DNA of 64,000 nt from Xanthomonas arboricola pv. juglandis (GCF_001013475.1 NZ_JZEF01000003.1:248001-312000), one strand, 5' to 3'. Positions 9,342 through 17,080 are shown, counted from the stretch's first letter. A program made the numbers and translations. The notes: generated from the letters alone by a model not told the origin.

Positions 9342-10913
9342 ATGCCCCTTGAGGTATCAATCGAGGTATCAATCTTGCCCAAGCCTCTGATGATGTCGCG
9401 CTCAGCCGGCCTACATGCGCGCTTCTTTGTTCCCACTGATCTTCGAGCCCTGGTTGGCTCGCGTTACCTTGTCCGATCGCTGGAAAACCGTCGTGGGGAC
9501 CACGCCAGGCTGGCGGCGGCCACGATGGGGATGGCACTATCGATGGCATTCGATGCCATGCGGAAAGGGATGACCGTGGATCTGGAAGAACTGCTGGAAA
9601 AGGTTCGCAGTGGGGACATCAAAGAGCTGACCCTGAAAGATGTGACGCTGCCCGACGGCACGCGCATCGCTCAGGCGCAGCTGGACAACCCCGCCGATGC
9701 CGGGATCTTCGGAGACCTCATGGTGCGGTCGCGGCAGACGGAGCCCACTGAGGTCATGGCAGCGAGGGTGGCCAAGCGTCGGCAACAGTTGCGCGAGGGC
9801 AGTCAACGCATATCCGGCGGCGGCGATGCACCCAAGGCGCTGATGCTGTCCAAGGCGATGGCCGATCATTTGAGGGACCTGGCCGGGGCCCGTCTGCATC
9901 AGAAGACCGTGTTGGAAAGCCGTCACACCCTGCGCCTGTTTGCCGGGATCCTTGGCAAGGACGTGCCCGTGGCCTCGCTGACCCAGGATCACGTGCGGGC
10001 CTTCTTTGAGGGCGTGCGCTACTGGCCGTCGAATGCGACCAAGCGGCCGGCCTACCGAGACCTGTCGGTGCCCGAGGTCATCAAGCTGGCGAAGAAGAAC
10101 GAGGAACCAGAGCCGGCGGCGTGGACCATGGCGAAGCACCGGCAACGGTTGAGCGTCTTCCTGGTGTCGCTGGTTGAGGGAAAGCATCTCGCAGTGAACC
10201 CGCTGGCAGGCATCCGGGCGATCTCTACGCCGGATTCGGAAGACACGGGCTCGCCGTTTACCGATGCCGAGTTGAAGGCCATCTTTGACCCGGTGGAGTT
10301 TCCGAAGTGGGCGTCGAAATACCCGCATCGGTGGTTCGGACCGATCTTGGGACTTTACTCGGGAGCTCGCGTCAACGAGATCGCGCAGCTCCGGCTGGAG
10401 GACATCGACACCATCGACGGCGTGCCCGGCTTCTTCGTCCGGAAGATCGGGAAGAAGCAGAGCATCAAGAACAAGCACAGCCGGCGGTTCATCCCGCTGG
10501 CTCAGCCGGTCATTGAGGCCGGGTTCCTTACCTACGTGGAAGAGGCGAGGCAAGCTGGGGTCGAGCGGTTGTTCCCGGACCTGCCCAACTCGACAGGGCT
10601 GGGCTACGGACGGCAGCTGAGCCGTCAGTTCTCCGTTTACATCAAGCGGCAAGGGGTGGCGGAGAAGGGGCAGGGGTTCCACGGGTTCCGCCACACGATT
10701 GCTTCAAAGCTGGATGAGGCGGGTGTGTCGGCGTCTGCTATCGGAGCGCTTACCGGGCATGGCACAGGGCAGACCGTGCTGGAGAAGTTCTACATTGATC
10801 GGCGGAGCCTGCCGGACCGGGTGGCAACGCTGGCGAAGTTGAGCGAGCTTGCGGTGTTGCCTGTCTACGAGCCAAGTCAGTTCGGAAAGAATCTGAACCA
10901 GAAAATGGGATGA
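9342..10913 (+). CDS. Tyrosine recombinase (phage/island integrase)
   Basis: A 523-residue integrase. The catalytic domain shows the Arg box GLYSGARVNEIAQL (about residue 342), GFHGFRHTIASKL with the His-x-x-Arg pair, LTGHGTG, and the nucleophile in EKFYIDRRSL (about residue 484). A core-binding SAM-like domain precedes it (LESRHTLRLFAGILGKDVPVASL). All catalytic residues are present. An alternative TTG start at 9375 (MPKPLMMSRSAG) has an AGGT sequence eight bases upstream and fits related integrases better. Two direct copies of GGTATCAATC lie across the start region. Its position just after tRNA-Gly indicates it catalysed insertion there. Confidence 0.93.
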   Translation: MPLEVSIEVSILPKPLMMSRSAGLHARFFVPTDLRALVGSRYLVRSLENRRGDHARLAAATMGMALSMAFDAMRKGMTVDLEELLEKVRSGDIKELTLKDVTLPDGTRIAQAQLDNPADAGIFGDLMVRSRQTEPTEVMAARVAKRRQQLREGSQRISGGGDAPKALMLSKAMADHLRDLAGARLHQKTVLESRHTLRLFAGILGKDVPVASLTQDHVRAFFEGVRYWPSNATKRPAYRDLSVPEVIKLAKKNEEPEPAAWTMAKHRQRLSVFLVSLVEGKHLAVNPLAGIRAISTPDSEDTGSPFTDAELKAIFDPVEFPKWASKYPHRWFGPILGLYSGARVNEIAQLRLEDIDTIDGVPGFFVRKIGKKQSIKNKHSRRFIPLAQPVIEAGFLTYVEEARQAGVERLFPDLPNSTGLGYGRQLSRQFSVYIKRQGVAEKGQGFHGFRHTIASKLDEAGVSASAIGALTGHGTGQTVLEKFYIDRRSLPDRVATLAKLSELAVLPVYEPSQFGKNLNQKMG

Positions 10914-11141
10914 CGAAAGCGGGAATCTGATCTACCTAACCTAACCCTTTGCTTCTATGACGGATCGCGAATCGGCTGTGTCCTTTGTTTAATGTTTTTT
11001 CGTTCTAGCGTCGGACGCGCGTTTGAGGTTAATCTAAAGTTGCCGAGTGCATGCTAGTCAGATTTCCGACGGTGGCGAACTAGGCAGAGACAGGGAGGGG
11101 TATTCGCATTACTTTTGATAAAGACTAGGCTGGAGGCCAAA
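10914..11141. other. Gene-free, lower-GC interval after the integrase
   Basis: About 230 bp with no plausible gene. Composition is clearly more AT-rich than the flanking core genome (for example TTTGTTTAATGTTTTTTCG). It probably holds the promoter of the following small genes, but no clear -35/-10 pair stands out. Confidence 0.5.
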
Positions 11142-11348
11142 ATGACGGAGACTCAACGGGAAAAAGCTGTCCTCCTCGCAATGAAAGCTTCGGGATTGGA
11201 AGGCACGGTAGTTGTTAGTGTTTCAGAAGGGGAGCGGCTTCAACTGCATGAAGGAGCCGAGGCGGACCCTGAGGCTTTACGCTCTAAATACGACCTCATC
11301 ACCGATGATGCACGAGTGAAGTATCTGGTTAAAAAAAAAGACAAATGA
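11142..11348 (+). CDS. Small hypothetical protein
   Basis: A 68-residue, soluble, charged protein (MTETQREKAVLLAMKASG, then VVVSVSEGERLQLHEGAEADPEA) ending in KKKDK. No known domain. The ATG at 11142 is preceded by TGGAGG at good spacing, which decides against the start nine codons upstream. A second small gene begins 10 bp after its stop, so the two are probably co-transcribed. Composition is AT-richer than the core genome, in keeping with mobile origin. Confidence 0.6.
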   Translation: MTETQREKAVLLAMKASGLEGTVVVSVSEGERLQLHEGAEADPEALRSKYDLITDDARVKYLVKKKDK

Positions 11349-11358
11349 TCTACTAAAG

Positions 11359-11610
11359 GTGGCAAAGACTGCTTTTTTTTCGCCGAACACTAGCGTTCAG
11401 GTCGTGGAGATTGCAACCTTTGAGGGGGATTTTGTGATTCCTATCGCCGTAACATTCTCAGTGGAGTATCAAGGAGGCGGTTTGGTCTTCTTGACCACTC
11501 CAAGCAGGACCATTGCGGTAGCGAACGCAGTTGCAGAAGAAAGACAGGAACTCATCGAGAAACAGGAGGTCTCTCGATCCGCTTCAAAGAAGCAGAAGTT
11601 GAAAAGGTGA
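11359..11610 (+). CDS. Small hypothetical protein (GTG start)
   Basis: An 83-residue protein of beta-rich character (SVQVVEIATFEGDFVIPIAV, TFSVEYQGGGLVFLTT) with a basic tail rich in Lys and Arg. No recognised family. The start is GTG with AAAGG directly upstream, so the start is uncertain. The last 59 bases overlap the convergent gene that ends at 11552. It follows the previous small gene closely and probably belongs to the same transcript. Confidence 0.5.
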   Translation: MAKTAFFSPNTSVQVVEIATFEGDFVIPIAVTFSVEYQGGGLVFLTTPSRTIAVANAVAEERQELIEKQEVSRSASKKQKLKR

Positions 11611-11839
11611 CGACATTCCCAGTCCTTGGGAAGCTAAACCTTCCAAGGACCTCCGGGACCATGCCGATTTCCTGGTCTTGCCACCGCATCGATCTATCAG
11701 GCGACTTCTCTGCGGATTTTTCTTGCCACTGCCCAATGCATAGCTGGGTTGCCTTGTCTGCCTCTTCTTTCGCTTGTTCGGGCGGAAGGCGACTCAGTAG
11801 AGATATAAATGCTTGGTTCCAGAATGACTCTATATTCAT
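11552..11839 (-). CDS. Hypothetical phage/island protein
   Basis: A 95-residue protein with a helical N-terminus (MNIESFWNQAFISLLSRLPP, EQAKEEADKATQLCIGQWQEK). This resembles the short phage-encoded proteins that begin with an S-x-E-x-F-W-N motif and carry an E/A-rich helix; the function of that group is unknown to me. The C-terminal portion is less coherent and overlaps the oppositely oriented gene ending at 11610, so the frame may have been extended by loss of an earlier stop. The N-terminal half is more convincing than the rest. Confidence 0.55.
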   Translation of the reverse strand: MNIESFWNQAFISLLSRLPPEQAKEEADKATQLCIGQWQEKSAEKSPDRSMRWQDQEIGMVPEVLGRFSFPRTGNVVTFSTSASLKRIERPPVSR

Positions 11840-11982
11840 GGCTAGTGGTCTTGGCTTATCATTACTTCTTATAGCTTGATATTCAGGAGTGTCAAGTCCT
11901 TGAATTCAAGCGTCTCAAGATAAATGATCATAAAAAAGAGGCTGCGATCACGTCAGCCTCTTCTCATATCTTCTTGTTAGTT

Positions 11983-12081
11983 CTATCGGATCAGTTGCGC
12001 GCATACCATGAGTAAGAGCATTGGAATCCCACTCAGCATGGCGAAGGCTGCGGATGCGCCCATCAGAGTCTGCAGCGTCAT
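11983..12081 (-). CDS. Small one-helix membrane peptide, copy 2
   Basis: A 32-residue peptide (opening MTLQTLMGASAAFAMLSGIP) that is essentially one transmembrane helix, ending QLIR. It aligns with the copy-1 peptide at Met-Thr, Met-Gly-Ala, Leu-Ser-Gly, Pro-Met and Gln-Leu-x-Arg. There is no ATG further upstream because of an in-frame stop, and no good ribosome-binding site, so this copy may be decaying. Confidence rests on the paralogy with the better copy. Confidence 0.35.
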   Translation of the reverse strand: MTLQTLMGASAAFAMLSGIPMLLLMVCAQLIR

Positions 12082-12185
12082 GACCCAACACTGCCATCAA
12101 GCGAACTCCCTTGTGTCCCGAGCCTAGCGACACGAGCATCGGCCGGGTAAAGGCGTTCCACCTTCCGTGTTCTCCGTCGGGCCAT
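12078..12185 (-). CDS. Small basic protein, copy 2 (MAR peptide)
   Basis: A 35-residue peptide starting MARRRTRKVERLYPADARVA. It matches the copy-1 peptide through its first 21 residues (MAR, then RK, ERL, a proline and an Ala-Arg end). After that the frame diverges, and the homologous continuation GHDA(A/T)DSDG is found in another frame, so this copy looks frameshifted. It overlaps the start of the membrane peptide downstream. Confidence 0.35.
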   Translation of the reverse strand: MARRRTRKVERLYPADARVARLGTQGSSLDGSVGS

Positions 12186-12241
12186 CGGCGGCCCGACGAT
12201 GAAGCCTAACGGCCTGGGAGGAGCAGGATGCTTAGAAAAAC

Positions 12242-12382
12242 TCACCGGGTCAGCTGCACCCAAAGCACCACCAGCACCATGGGGAGTCCGCTAAGCGCTG
12301 ACGCGACCCAGAAAGCTCCCATCACTGTCAGTGGCGTCATGACCCACAACTGGGCAGCGGTAAACCCGCGGTCGCGCCGCAT
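12242..12382 (-). CDS. Small one-helix membrane protein, copy 1
   Basis: A 46-residue protein (MRRDRGFTAAQLWVMTPLTV then a hydrophobic stretch ending VQLTR). The ATG at 12382 has AGGAGG five bases upstream, a near-perfect ribosome-binding site. One membrane helix spans roughly residues 15-41, with a basic N-terminus that should stay in the cytoplasm. It overlaps the MAR peptide gene in another frame. It could be a phage-type holin or an inhibitor peptide; nothing in the sequence decides. Confidence 0.55.
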   Translation of the reverse strand: MRRDRGFTAAQLWVMTPLTVMGAFWVASALSGLPMVLVVLWVQLTR

Positions 12383-12434
12383 AGGCCTCCTGCGGGTGGA
12401 GCCGCTCGGCTTTGCGAAGACCCCATCTAGCCAT
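12291..12434 (-). CDS. Small basic protein, copy 1 (MAR peptide)
   Basis: A 47-residue protein (MARWGLRKAERLHPQEAYAA, then RVYRCPVVGHDATDSDG). The RVYRCP segment resembles the start of a zinc ribbon (Y-R-C-P-x-C), but the second cysteine is absent, so a zinc site is unlikely in this copy. The conservation of the first 21 residues with copy 2 supports coding. It precedes and overlaps the one-helix membrane gene, forming a two-gene mini-cassette. Confidence 0.45.
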   Translation of the reverse strand: MARWGLRKAERLHPQEAYAARPRVYRCPVVGHDATDSDGSFLGRVSA

Positions 12435-12679
12435 CAGCGGCCCGACGATGAAGCCATAAGGACCCCCAGAAGAGATGCTCAGCGAGAACGCAAGAGAAGA
12501 ACCGTTTCGAAGGTCGTGGGCACTTTATGTTGCCGCTCAGAATAGCTATGAGCTAAAAGTGCTTCCGAAAGAGTGAGATTGATGGCTGTCAGCGATAGCT
12601 CCGTGGCGATTGTTTAAGCTTCATCTACTCAGCCGGCTGGGGAGGCAATTGAAAAAGGCTACCCTGACGTGGCATGGCC

Positions 12680-13474
12680 TCATCCTGGGTTCCAAGCGCG
12701 ATTCGCGGACCGGCTTTCATGCTTCCGAGTCAGCTCGGCAAGGTGCGCTTGAATCCGACTATTCGTGTTCGTGAAAGAGTTGCACCGGACGAACTCTATG
12801 TCTTCCCAAAAGCCTACTACTGCCGAAATCATTTGGTCTAGAACGCTTCTTGGCAGCGTGATGTTCTCGAACAGATGGTGGGGCAAGGCGTCTTTGCGGA
12901 CGCAAAGTTGACCTCCAGCGACCTTCAAGACAGTTCCTGGAGGCAGCCAGTGAGGCCAGAGCGAAGGGCATAGCTCGTGAAGCTCCTCGGCCGATGGGCC
13001 GTCCCCATGTCTCAAGACGTTGCCAAACAGCCGCAGCACACGCAGATCCGTTTGATCGCCGAACGATTGAATTGGGTTGTCAAACAGGCCTTGAAACAAC
13101 GCGGGCACTCCCCTGCTGCCCTTAGACCAGTCGGCTACTTTGATTTTGTTCTGGTCATCAGCAGTCCACTTCTTGCGTCTTGCCATAGCGATCATAAGGC
13201 CGCGAAGGCTTCGCTCATGCATGGACTGCGTAGTAAGCAAGAAACCCTCTACCGTGTTGTGAAGTAGATCTGCGTAGACATCCGCTCCGAATGTGCTTTC
13301 CGCAATGTCGCCGCTTTCCTCCATCTGCTCGATCCGTCTCTCTAAGGTATTGAGTGAAGGAACCACCACCTCGTCCCGAAACATGGCGAAGGCGTGAAGA
13401 TCCAAGCCTGCGTAGACAGCGACACTATGGTCAGGCCAATGGATTTGGGCCAACGATGGGGTGGCAGAATTCAT
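12680..13474 (-). CDS. Hypothetical protein, possible HEPN-like domain
   Basis: A 264-residue soluble, helix-rich protein. The segment LRVLRLFGNVLRHGDGPSAEEL resembles the asparagine/arginine-x(n)-His helix of HEPN domains (N-x-x-R-H-G-x-G), which in many defence and toxin systems forms an RNase site. An upstream helical region (TVEGFLLTTQSMHERSLRGL) is compatible with a bundle fold. This is pattern recognition only: I cannot name a family, and no obvious antitoxin (MNT nucleotidyltransferase) lies beside it. The start is a good ATG (MNSATPSLAQIHW). It is separated from its neighbours by 100-250 bp on each side. Confidence 0.5.
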   Translation of the reverse strand: MNSATPSLAQIHWPDHSVAVYAGLDLHAFAMFRDEVVVPSLNTLERRIEQMEESGDIAESTFGADVYADLLHNTVEGFLLTTQSMHERSLRGLMIAMARRKKWTADDQNKIKVADWSKGSRGVPALFQGLFDNPIQSFGDQTDLRVLRLFGNVLRHGDGPSAEELHELCPSLWPHWLPPGTVLKVAGGQLCVRKDALPHHLFENITLPRSVLDQMISAVVGFWEDIEFVRCNSFTNTNSRIQAHLAELTRKHESRSANRAWNPG

Positions 13475-13655
13475 CGGTTTGCGTCCGTTCGAAGTGTCCC
13501 CATTTTCGCTCTACCGCTGAGGTATTCAAAGGTGCGGCGGGCTCCTTACTCTACCTTGCCCAGGCGACCCTGAGGCCACGTGGCACCTGTTGCTGATGTG
13601 TAAGGGCGGCATCTTCGGTTGCAGCAAAGGTCGTTCAAGTCGAGGGTTGAACCGC

Positions 13656-14033
13656 CTACCTCCTATCCAACAACTCTGCGATTAGCTGATCTCGAACCTT
13701 GGGTTGAAGATTCGTCAGTGTCGCTAGGACCTTCGCCAGTTGGTCCTGCTGTCGATCGCTTTGCTCTCCCAACGCCAAGATCGCGTCGGCCATGCCAGGG
13801 GTGCTAGCCAGCAAGAAAGCAGGTGGCACTTCCAGCGCTTTTGCCATCTCGAACAAAGCCTCGAGGCTGATAGACATGGCTCCGGATTCATATCTGGATA
13901 TCCGCGCTGACGCTGTGTCTTTGTCCAGGCCCATTCGCATCCCTACCTCGCGCTGACTCAGGCCCCGTCGTTCGCGGGCTTGACGCAGGCGCGCGGCCAC
14001 GATCTCCCGAGGGGCGGGAGTGGCGGGCTTCAC
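13656..14033 (-). CDS. XRE-family transcriptional regulator
   Basis: The N-terminal helix-turn-helix reads VAARLRQARERRGLSQREVG, MRMGLDKDTASARISRYESG, SISLEALFEMAKALEVPPAF, a textbook Cro/CI-type DNA-binding domain. The C-terminal part (DAILALGEQSDRQQDQLAKV) is a predicted helix, perhaps for dimerisation. The start is unclear: the GTG of VKPATPAPREIV at 14033 gives 125 residues. The open frame continues upstream to 14207 but overlaps the divergent gene. It is transcribed away from the envelope operon at 14145, with palindromes between them, so it probably controls that operon and itself. Confidence 0.75.
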   Translation of the reverse strand: MKPATPAPREIVAARLRQARERRGLSQREVGMRMGLDKDTASARISRYESGAMSISLEALFEMAKALEVPPAFLLASTPGMADAILALGEQSDRQQDQLAKVLATLTNLQPKVRDQLIAELLDRR

Positions 14034-14091
14034 AGGCTGAATCGATGCAGTGCAGGCATGGAAAGAGCATGACGGAAGCCTTACGCCACGG

Positions 14092-14111
14092 GTAGACTCT
14101 ACGTGACACGT
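14092..14111. promoter_or_regulatory. Overlapping palindromes, candidate XRE operator
   Basis: GTAGACTCTAC (14092-14102) and ACGTGACACGT (14101-14111) are each perfect palindromes around one central base and overlap by two bases. They lie between the divergent XRE regulator and the exported-protein operon, where an autoregulatory operator would be expected. Confidence 0.5.
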
Positions 14112-14144
14112 AAGTTCGTCGCAACCCGACGCAAGGAGCAGGGC

Positions 14145-15005
14145 ATGAAAAAGCAGTGGGCAGCGGCCATAGGCGCGTTCGCGATGGCCGCAAGCATGGC
14201 GGTGCAAGCGCAGGACAGGGGAAATCTTCTTCAGCAGATTGGGCGGGCCATCACCGGGGCTCCGCAGGTATCAAGGGACAGGGCCAAGAGCCCGTATCTC
14301 GATCCGCAAGGAACCTACTGGGACCTCGACCAGGACGAACTGGCAGGCGCGCAACACATCCGCGCTGGGTTGGCGTCCACGGCCTCGGCGGGCTACCACA
14401 CCTGCGATGCGAGGCTGATTGCGTCGACGCGGTCTAGCTACCGATTGAGCAAGACAGAGCGCGAGCAGTGTTTGTATGGCGAGTGGCTGATCGATACGAA
14501 GCGGAACGGGCCTAATGGCATCACCGCTCAGGAGCCGGAAGCCATTGAGCGCAAGTATGGCGCGACCTTCGATGCAAGGGCGCAGCGCTTCCGTAGCATC
14601 CAGCGTTTTGCCGTTCGCCCCAACATCGTGGACCAACCGTCCTATGACCGGCGACGCGGCATCTTGGACATCTACGTGCCGATTCCTTGGATCACCGGAT
14701 TCCAGGTAGAGGGCATCGCGGGCGAGGGGTTTGCCCCGACCAGTGCTCGCAGTGAGCGATCTGTTTGGACACCCCAGCATGCCGGGCATTTTCATCTTCC
14801 AATCCGTATGAGCGAAAGCGAGGCAGCCGGATTGTTCAAGCAGGGCAGGGACGCCAGGGACGATCTGGTGGTCTTCACCGTCAAGCGGGTCTGGTTGGAG
14901 AACGGAGGCCCGCGCGCCGAGGTGGACGTTGAACGCGTCCAGGTGGGTTACCGAAACGAAGTCATCGGCGTGGACCTGACCAAACAGAAGAACGGAGAGT
15001 CGTGA
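14145..15005 (+). CDS. Secreted hypothetical protein
   Basis: The start ATG at 14145 has AAGGAG upstream. MKKQWAAAIGAFAMAASMAV followed by QAQ is a clear Sec signal peptide, so the 286-residue product is exported to the periplasm or beyond. The mature protein has four visible cysteines (HTCDARL, EQCLYG) and a mixed alpha/beta look (GILDIYVPIPWITGFQVEGI, FTVKRVWLENGGPRAEVDVE). No known family. It is the first gene of an operon with a lipoprotein (overlapping by one base) and a membrane protein, suggesting an envelope complex. Confidence 0.7.
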   Translation: MKKQWAAAIGAFAMAASMAVQAQDRGNLLQQIGRAITGAPQVSRDRAKSPYLDPQGTYWDLDQDELAGAQHIRAGLASTASAGYHTCDARLIASTRSSYRLSKTEREQCLYGEWLIDTKRNGPNGITAQEPEAIERKYGATFDARAQRFRSIQRFAVRPNIVDQPSYDRRRGILDIYVPIPWITGFQVEGIAGEGFAPTSARSERSVWTPQHAGHFHLPIRMSESEAAGLFKQGRDARDDLVVFTVKRVWLENGGPRAEVDVERVQVGYRNEVIGVDLTKQKNGES

Positions 15006-15394
15006 TGCGGACCATTCAACGTGTTTTGATTCCGGCGTGCTTCTTGGTGTTGGGCTTGTCGGCCTGTGGTGCAAAGCATGCGCCGAGCACGGAGGACGCT
15101 GTCAAAGCAGTAGAGCGATTCTTTACTGAGAAGGGGAGGCAGGCAACGCTTCAGCGGACTTGGCGGTTCGAAGTCAAGGAAGCGAGCGGGCTGGAGATCG
15201 CCTGCACAAAACTGCCCAACGGTGATCAGGAGTGTCGGATCTCCGGGAGCGTCGATGGACTGGGCTTCATTGGCGATCAGCCTACGACGCCGAAGGCCAA
15301 GGAAATGCGCTTAAAGATGACGATGAAGTTCCGGCCGGCCGGCGAAGGTTGGGAACTGGTCGACGTGACCGATGACGGAACATCTGCGGGCTAA
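15005..15394 (+). CDS. Hypothetical lipoprotein
   Basis: The ATG overlaps the preceding TGA stop (TGATG), indicating translational coupling. The N-terminus MRTIQRVLIPACFLVLGLSAC ends in a lipobox LSAC, so the product of 129 residues should be lipidated at Cys21. The mature part (EDAVKAVERFFTEKGRQATL then TWRFEVKEASGLEIACTKLP) has a small alpha/beta appearance reminiscent of NTF2-like or periplasmic binding folds, but I cannot assign one. It is the middle gene of the envelope operon. Confidence 0.65.
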   Translation: MRTIQRVLIPACFLVLGLSACGAKHAPSTEDAVKAVERFFTEKGRQATLQRTWRFEVKEASGLEIACTKLPNGDQECRISGSVDGLGFIGDQPTTPKAKEMRLKMTMKFRPAGEGWELVDVTDDGTSAG

Positions 15395-15464
15395 CCCTCG
15401 ACCAACCATTTGCCATGCGGTTGCCGTGACGCCGTTTGGTCTTGCTCCTAACAGAGGAAAAGAA

Positions 15465-15965
15465 ATGAACCACCAAGCGAACTACCAGCGGCTTTATGCA
15501 CCAACCGGGCCGGCTGCCATGATCCTGCCCTGCGTCATCCTCGGGCCCTTGGGTATGCTGTTGTTTGGAGCAGGTCTCGACGCTGTCTTCAAGACCCAGC
15601 AGCTGATGGGCTTGGTCTACTGTGTAGGTGGGCTGCTGATCGCCGGCTTCCTGGCGTTCTGCCTGATGTTGCACATCCGCGCCCAGCAGGTCTGGGCTTG
15701 GCATGTCAGGACCGGTCGCATTCCCTACTTTCGCAAAGGCGAATTCCTGAAGGGGGCGCTCGTGGGCGGCGGGTTGGGGCTTGCAGCGGTCTTCGGTTGC
15801 GCGGTGCTTGGCTGGAAGTTCGCGGAACACCCTGTCTATGGTGAGCTCGCTACTGCTGCCTTTTACCTCGCGTTCTTGTGGGGCAGCGCGGTCGTGGTAG
15901 CTCCAGCGCTCATCGTTGGCTGGGCGAGGCGGGCATGGGATCGAACGGCAGTCCCGTCAAAGTAG
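15465..15965 (+). CDS. Hypothetical membrane protein with four predicted helices
   Basis: The ATG at 15465 is preceded by GAGGAAAAG. The 166-residue product has four hydrophobic segments: AAMILPCVILGPLGMLLFGA, LMGLVYCVGGLLIAGFLAFC, FLKGALVGGGLGLAAVFGCA and the C-terminal AAFYLAFLWGSAVVVAPALI. Between the second and third is a soluble loop with aromatic residues. No family recognised. It is 70 bp after the lipoprotein gene and on the same strand, so it completes a secreted/lipoprotein/membrane trio. Confidence 0.6.
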   Translation: MNHQANYQRLYAPTGPAAMILPCVILGPLGMLLFGAGLDAVFKTQQLMGLVYCVGGLLIAGFLAFCLMLHIRAQQVWAWHVRTGRIPYFRKGEFLKGALVGGGLGLAAVFGCAVLGWKFAEHPVYGELATAAFYLAFLWGSAVVVAPALIVGWARRAWDRTAVPSK

Positions 15966-16066
15966 CCTTGTTCAGGATCCAAGGCTGTGCGGTGCGCCCG
16001 TCCAGGTGAGCAGCTCACAGCGCAGATCCTCGTCATCCATTCCATGTCGTGTTAAGCATCGATACG

Positions 16067-16768
16067 CTACACCTTCAGGCGCTTCCTCGCATCTACCCGA
16101 TACCACGGCTCTATCTCTCGAGCATCCATGGAAATAGCTACGACTTTCAGCGGACTCGAGCGCGTGACCTGCCAAACCGTCCGCCGTAAGCCGCTGTGAA
16201 TGTGCCAGTAGTCCGTGCCAGACGCCGATGGCTCAAGGATGAAAAACATGCTTTGCGGCCGTGTTTGTGTCGATTTGAAAAGATCGGCACAGCAGAGGAG
16301 CACATAAGGTAGGTAGCCAGGAACGAAGTTCTTGAAACTCCAAATATCGTATTTGTTCGCGAGATCCAGTAACGGCAAGAACTCTTTCAAAGTCAACCCT
16401 GGGCACAGATGTCGGCTCCGCTCGTAAATACTTTCAAGATTATCCAGCGCATAGAGCTTCAAGCGCTTCGCATCCTCTGCGCTGCCACGGGGGGTTCGGT
16501 TAAAAATATCGAACGGCTTGGCATTCTTGGCAGTGGAAGGGCAGTTGGCCCATCTCTCGTGTGCGAAATGAGTTTCCACCTCGGTAGAAAGCTCGCCCTT
16601 CGGCTTGACGATGCCTCCGCAGACTGGGCAAACAGCGGTATCGTCGGAATGGTTTAGTAGCCATTCGCCAATGTCGATGAGAGGCCCATTTAAAGCTCCA
16701 CTCTCAAGTGCGCTCTTCATTCTTTCTTCCGTGGACGATAGGCTGAGGCTAATCGTATCAAGAAGCAT
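16067..16768 (-). CDS. Hypothetical protein with CoiA-like zinc finger
   Basis: In a 233-residue protein the segment CPVCGGIVKPKGELSTEVET followed by HFAHERWANC reproduces the Cys-x2-Cys ... His-Phe-x-His spacing found in the N-terminal zinc-binding domain of CoiA-like proteins (competence and defence-associated nucleases). The restriction-endonuclease-like core of true CoiA is not evident in the remaining sequence. Base composition is clearly AT-richer than the core genome, a sign of transfer. A small gene lies 24 bp upstream on the same strand. Function unknown. Confidence 0.5.
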   Translation of the reverse strand: MLLDTISLSLSSTEERMKSALESGALNGPLIDIGEWLLNHSDDTAVCPVCGGIVKPKGELSTEVETHFAHERWANCPSTAKNAKPFDIFNRTPRGSAEDAKRLKLYALDNLESIYERSRHLCPGLTLKEFLPLLDLANKYDIWSFKNFVPGYLPYVLLCCADLFKSTQTRPQSMFFILEPSASGTDYWHIHSGLRRTVWQVTRSSPLKVVAISMDAREIEPWYRVDARKRLKV

Positions 16769-16791
16769 GAAGTGTCGCGAGCGCTTAAGTG

Positions 16792-16992
16792 CTACTTGAT
16801 TGGCAGCACTCCGCAGTCAAGAAGTTGTTTATACCAATCAGTAAGCCCATCAGTATCGAAGAACTCCGGATCTGAAGACGAGCCAAGTGATTCGGGTGGG
16901 AAGACAATCCAGCATCCCTGTCTGGAAGGGCGCTCGTCCGGCTCTATGGAGAAGCCAGCCTCCTGTAGCTTGATGATTGTGTTGTTCATCAC
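16792..16992 (-). CDS. Small hypothetical protein
   Basis: A 66-residue soluble acidic protein (MMNNTIIKLQEAGFSIEPDE, then FFDTDGLTDWYKQLLDCGVL). No family recognised. It begins only 26 bp before the left end of the first IS and is followed after 24 bp by the CoiA-like gene, so the two probably form an operon whose promoter has been displaced or replaced by the IS insertion. Confidence 0.45.
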   Translation of the reverse strand: MMNNTIIKLQEAGFSIEPDERPSRQGCWIVFPPESLGSSSDPEFFDTDGLTDWYKQLLDCGVLPIK

Positions 16993-17080
16993 ATGCTTTT
17001 ACTACTGATCCGCGGTTTGATACGCCCAGGGTTTCCTAGACATCTCATGGCCATGGAAAATGGTCGATTCGGAGGTGTCT

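Larger units (their letters stand above)
11983..12477 (-). repeat. Imperfect tandem duplication of a ~250-bp unit
   Basis: Two diverged copies lie head to tail. Anchors shared by both include CGTCATGACCCA (12076 and 12335) and CGGCCCGACGATGAAGCC (around 12189 and 12438). Spacing between matching anchors is 246-259 bp, so small indels separate the copies. Each copy encodes a basic peptide starting MAR and, in an overlapping frame, a one-helix membrane peptide. Conservation is clearer at the protein level than at the DNA level. Confidence 0.8.

Noticed and set aside
11948-12139. 63-codon frame starting MLVSLGSGHKG
   Set aside because: It overlaps the duplicated membrane peptide in another frame. 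Part of it is homologous to the end of the copy-1 MAR peptide, which more likely reflects a frameshift in copy 2 than a separate gene.
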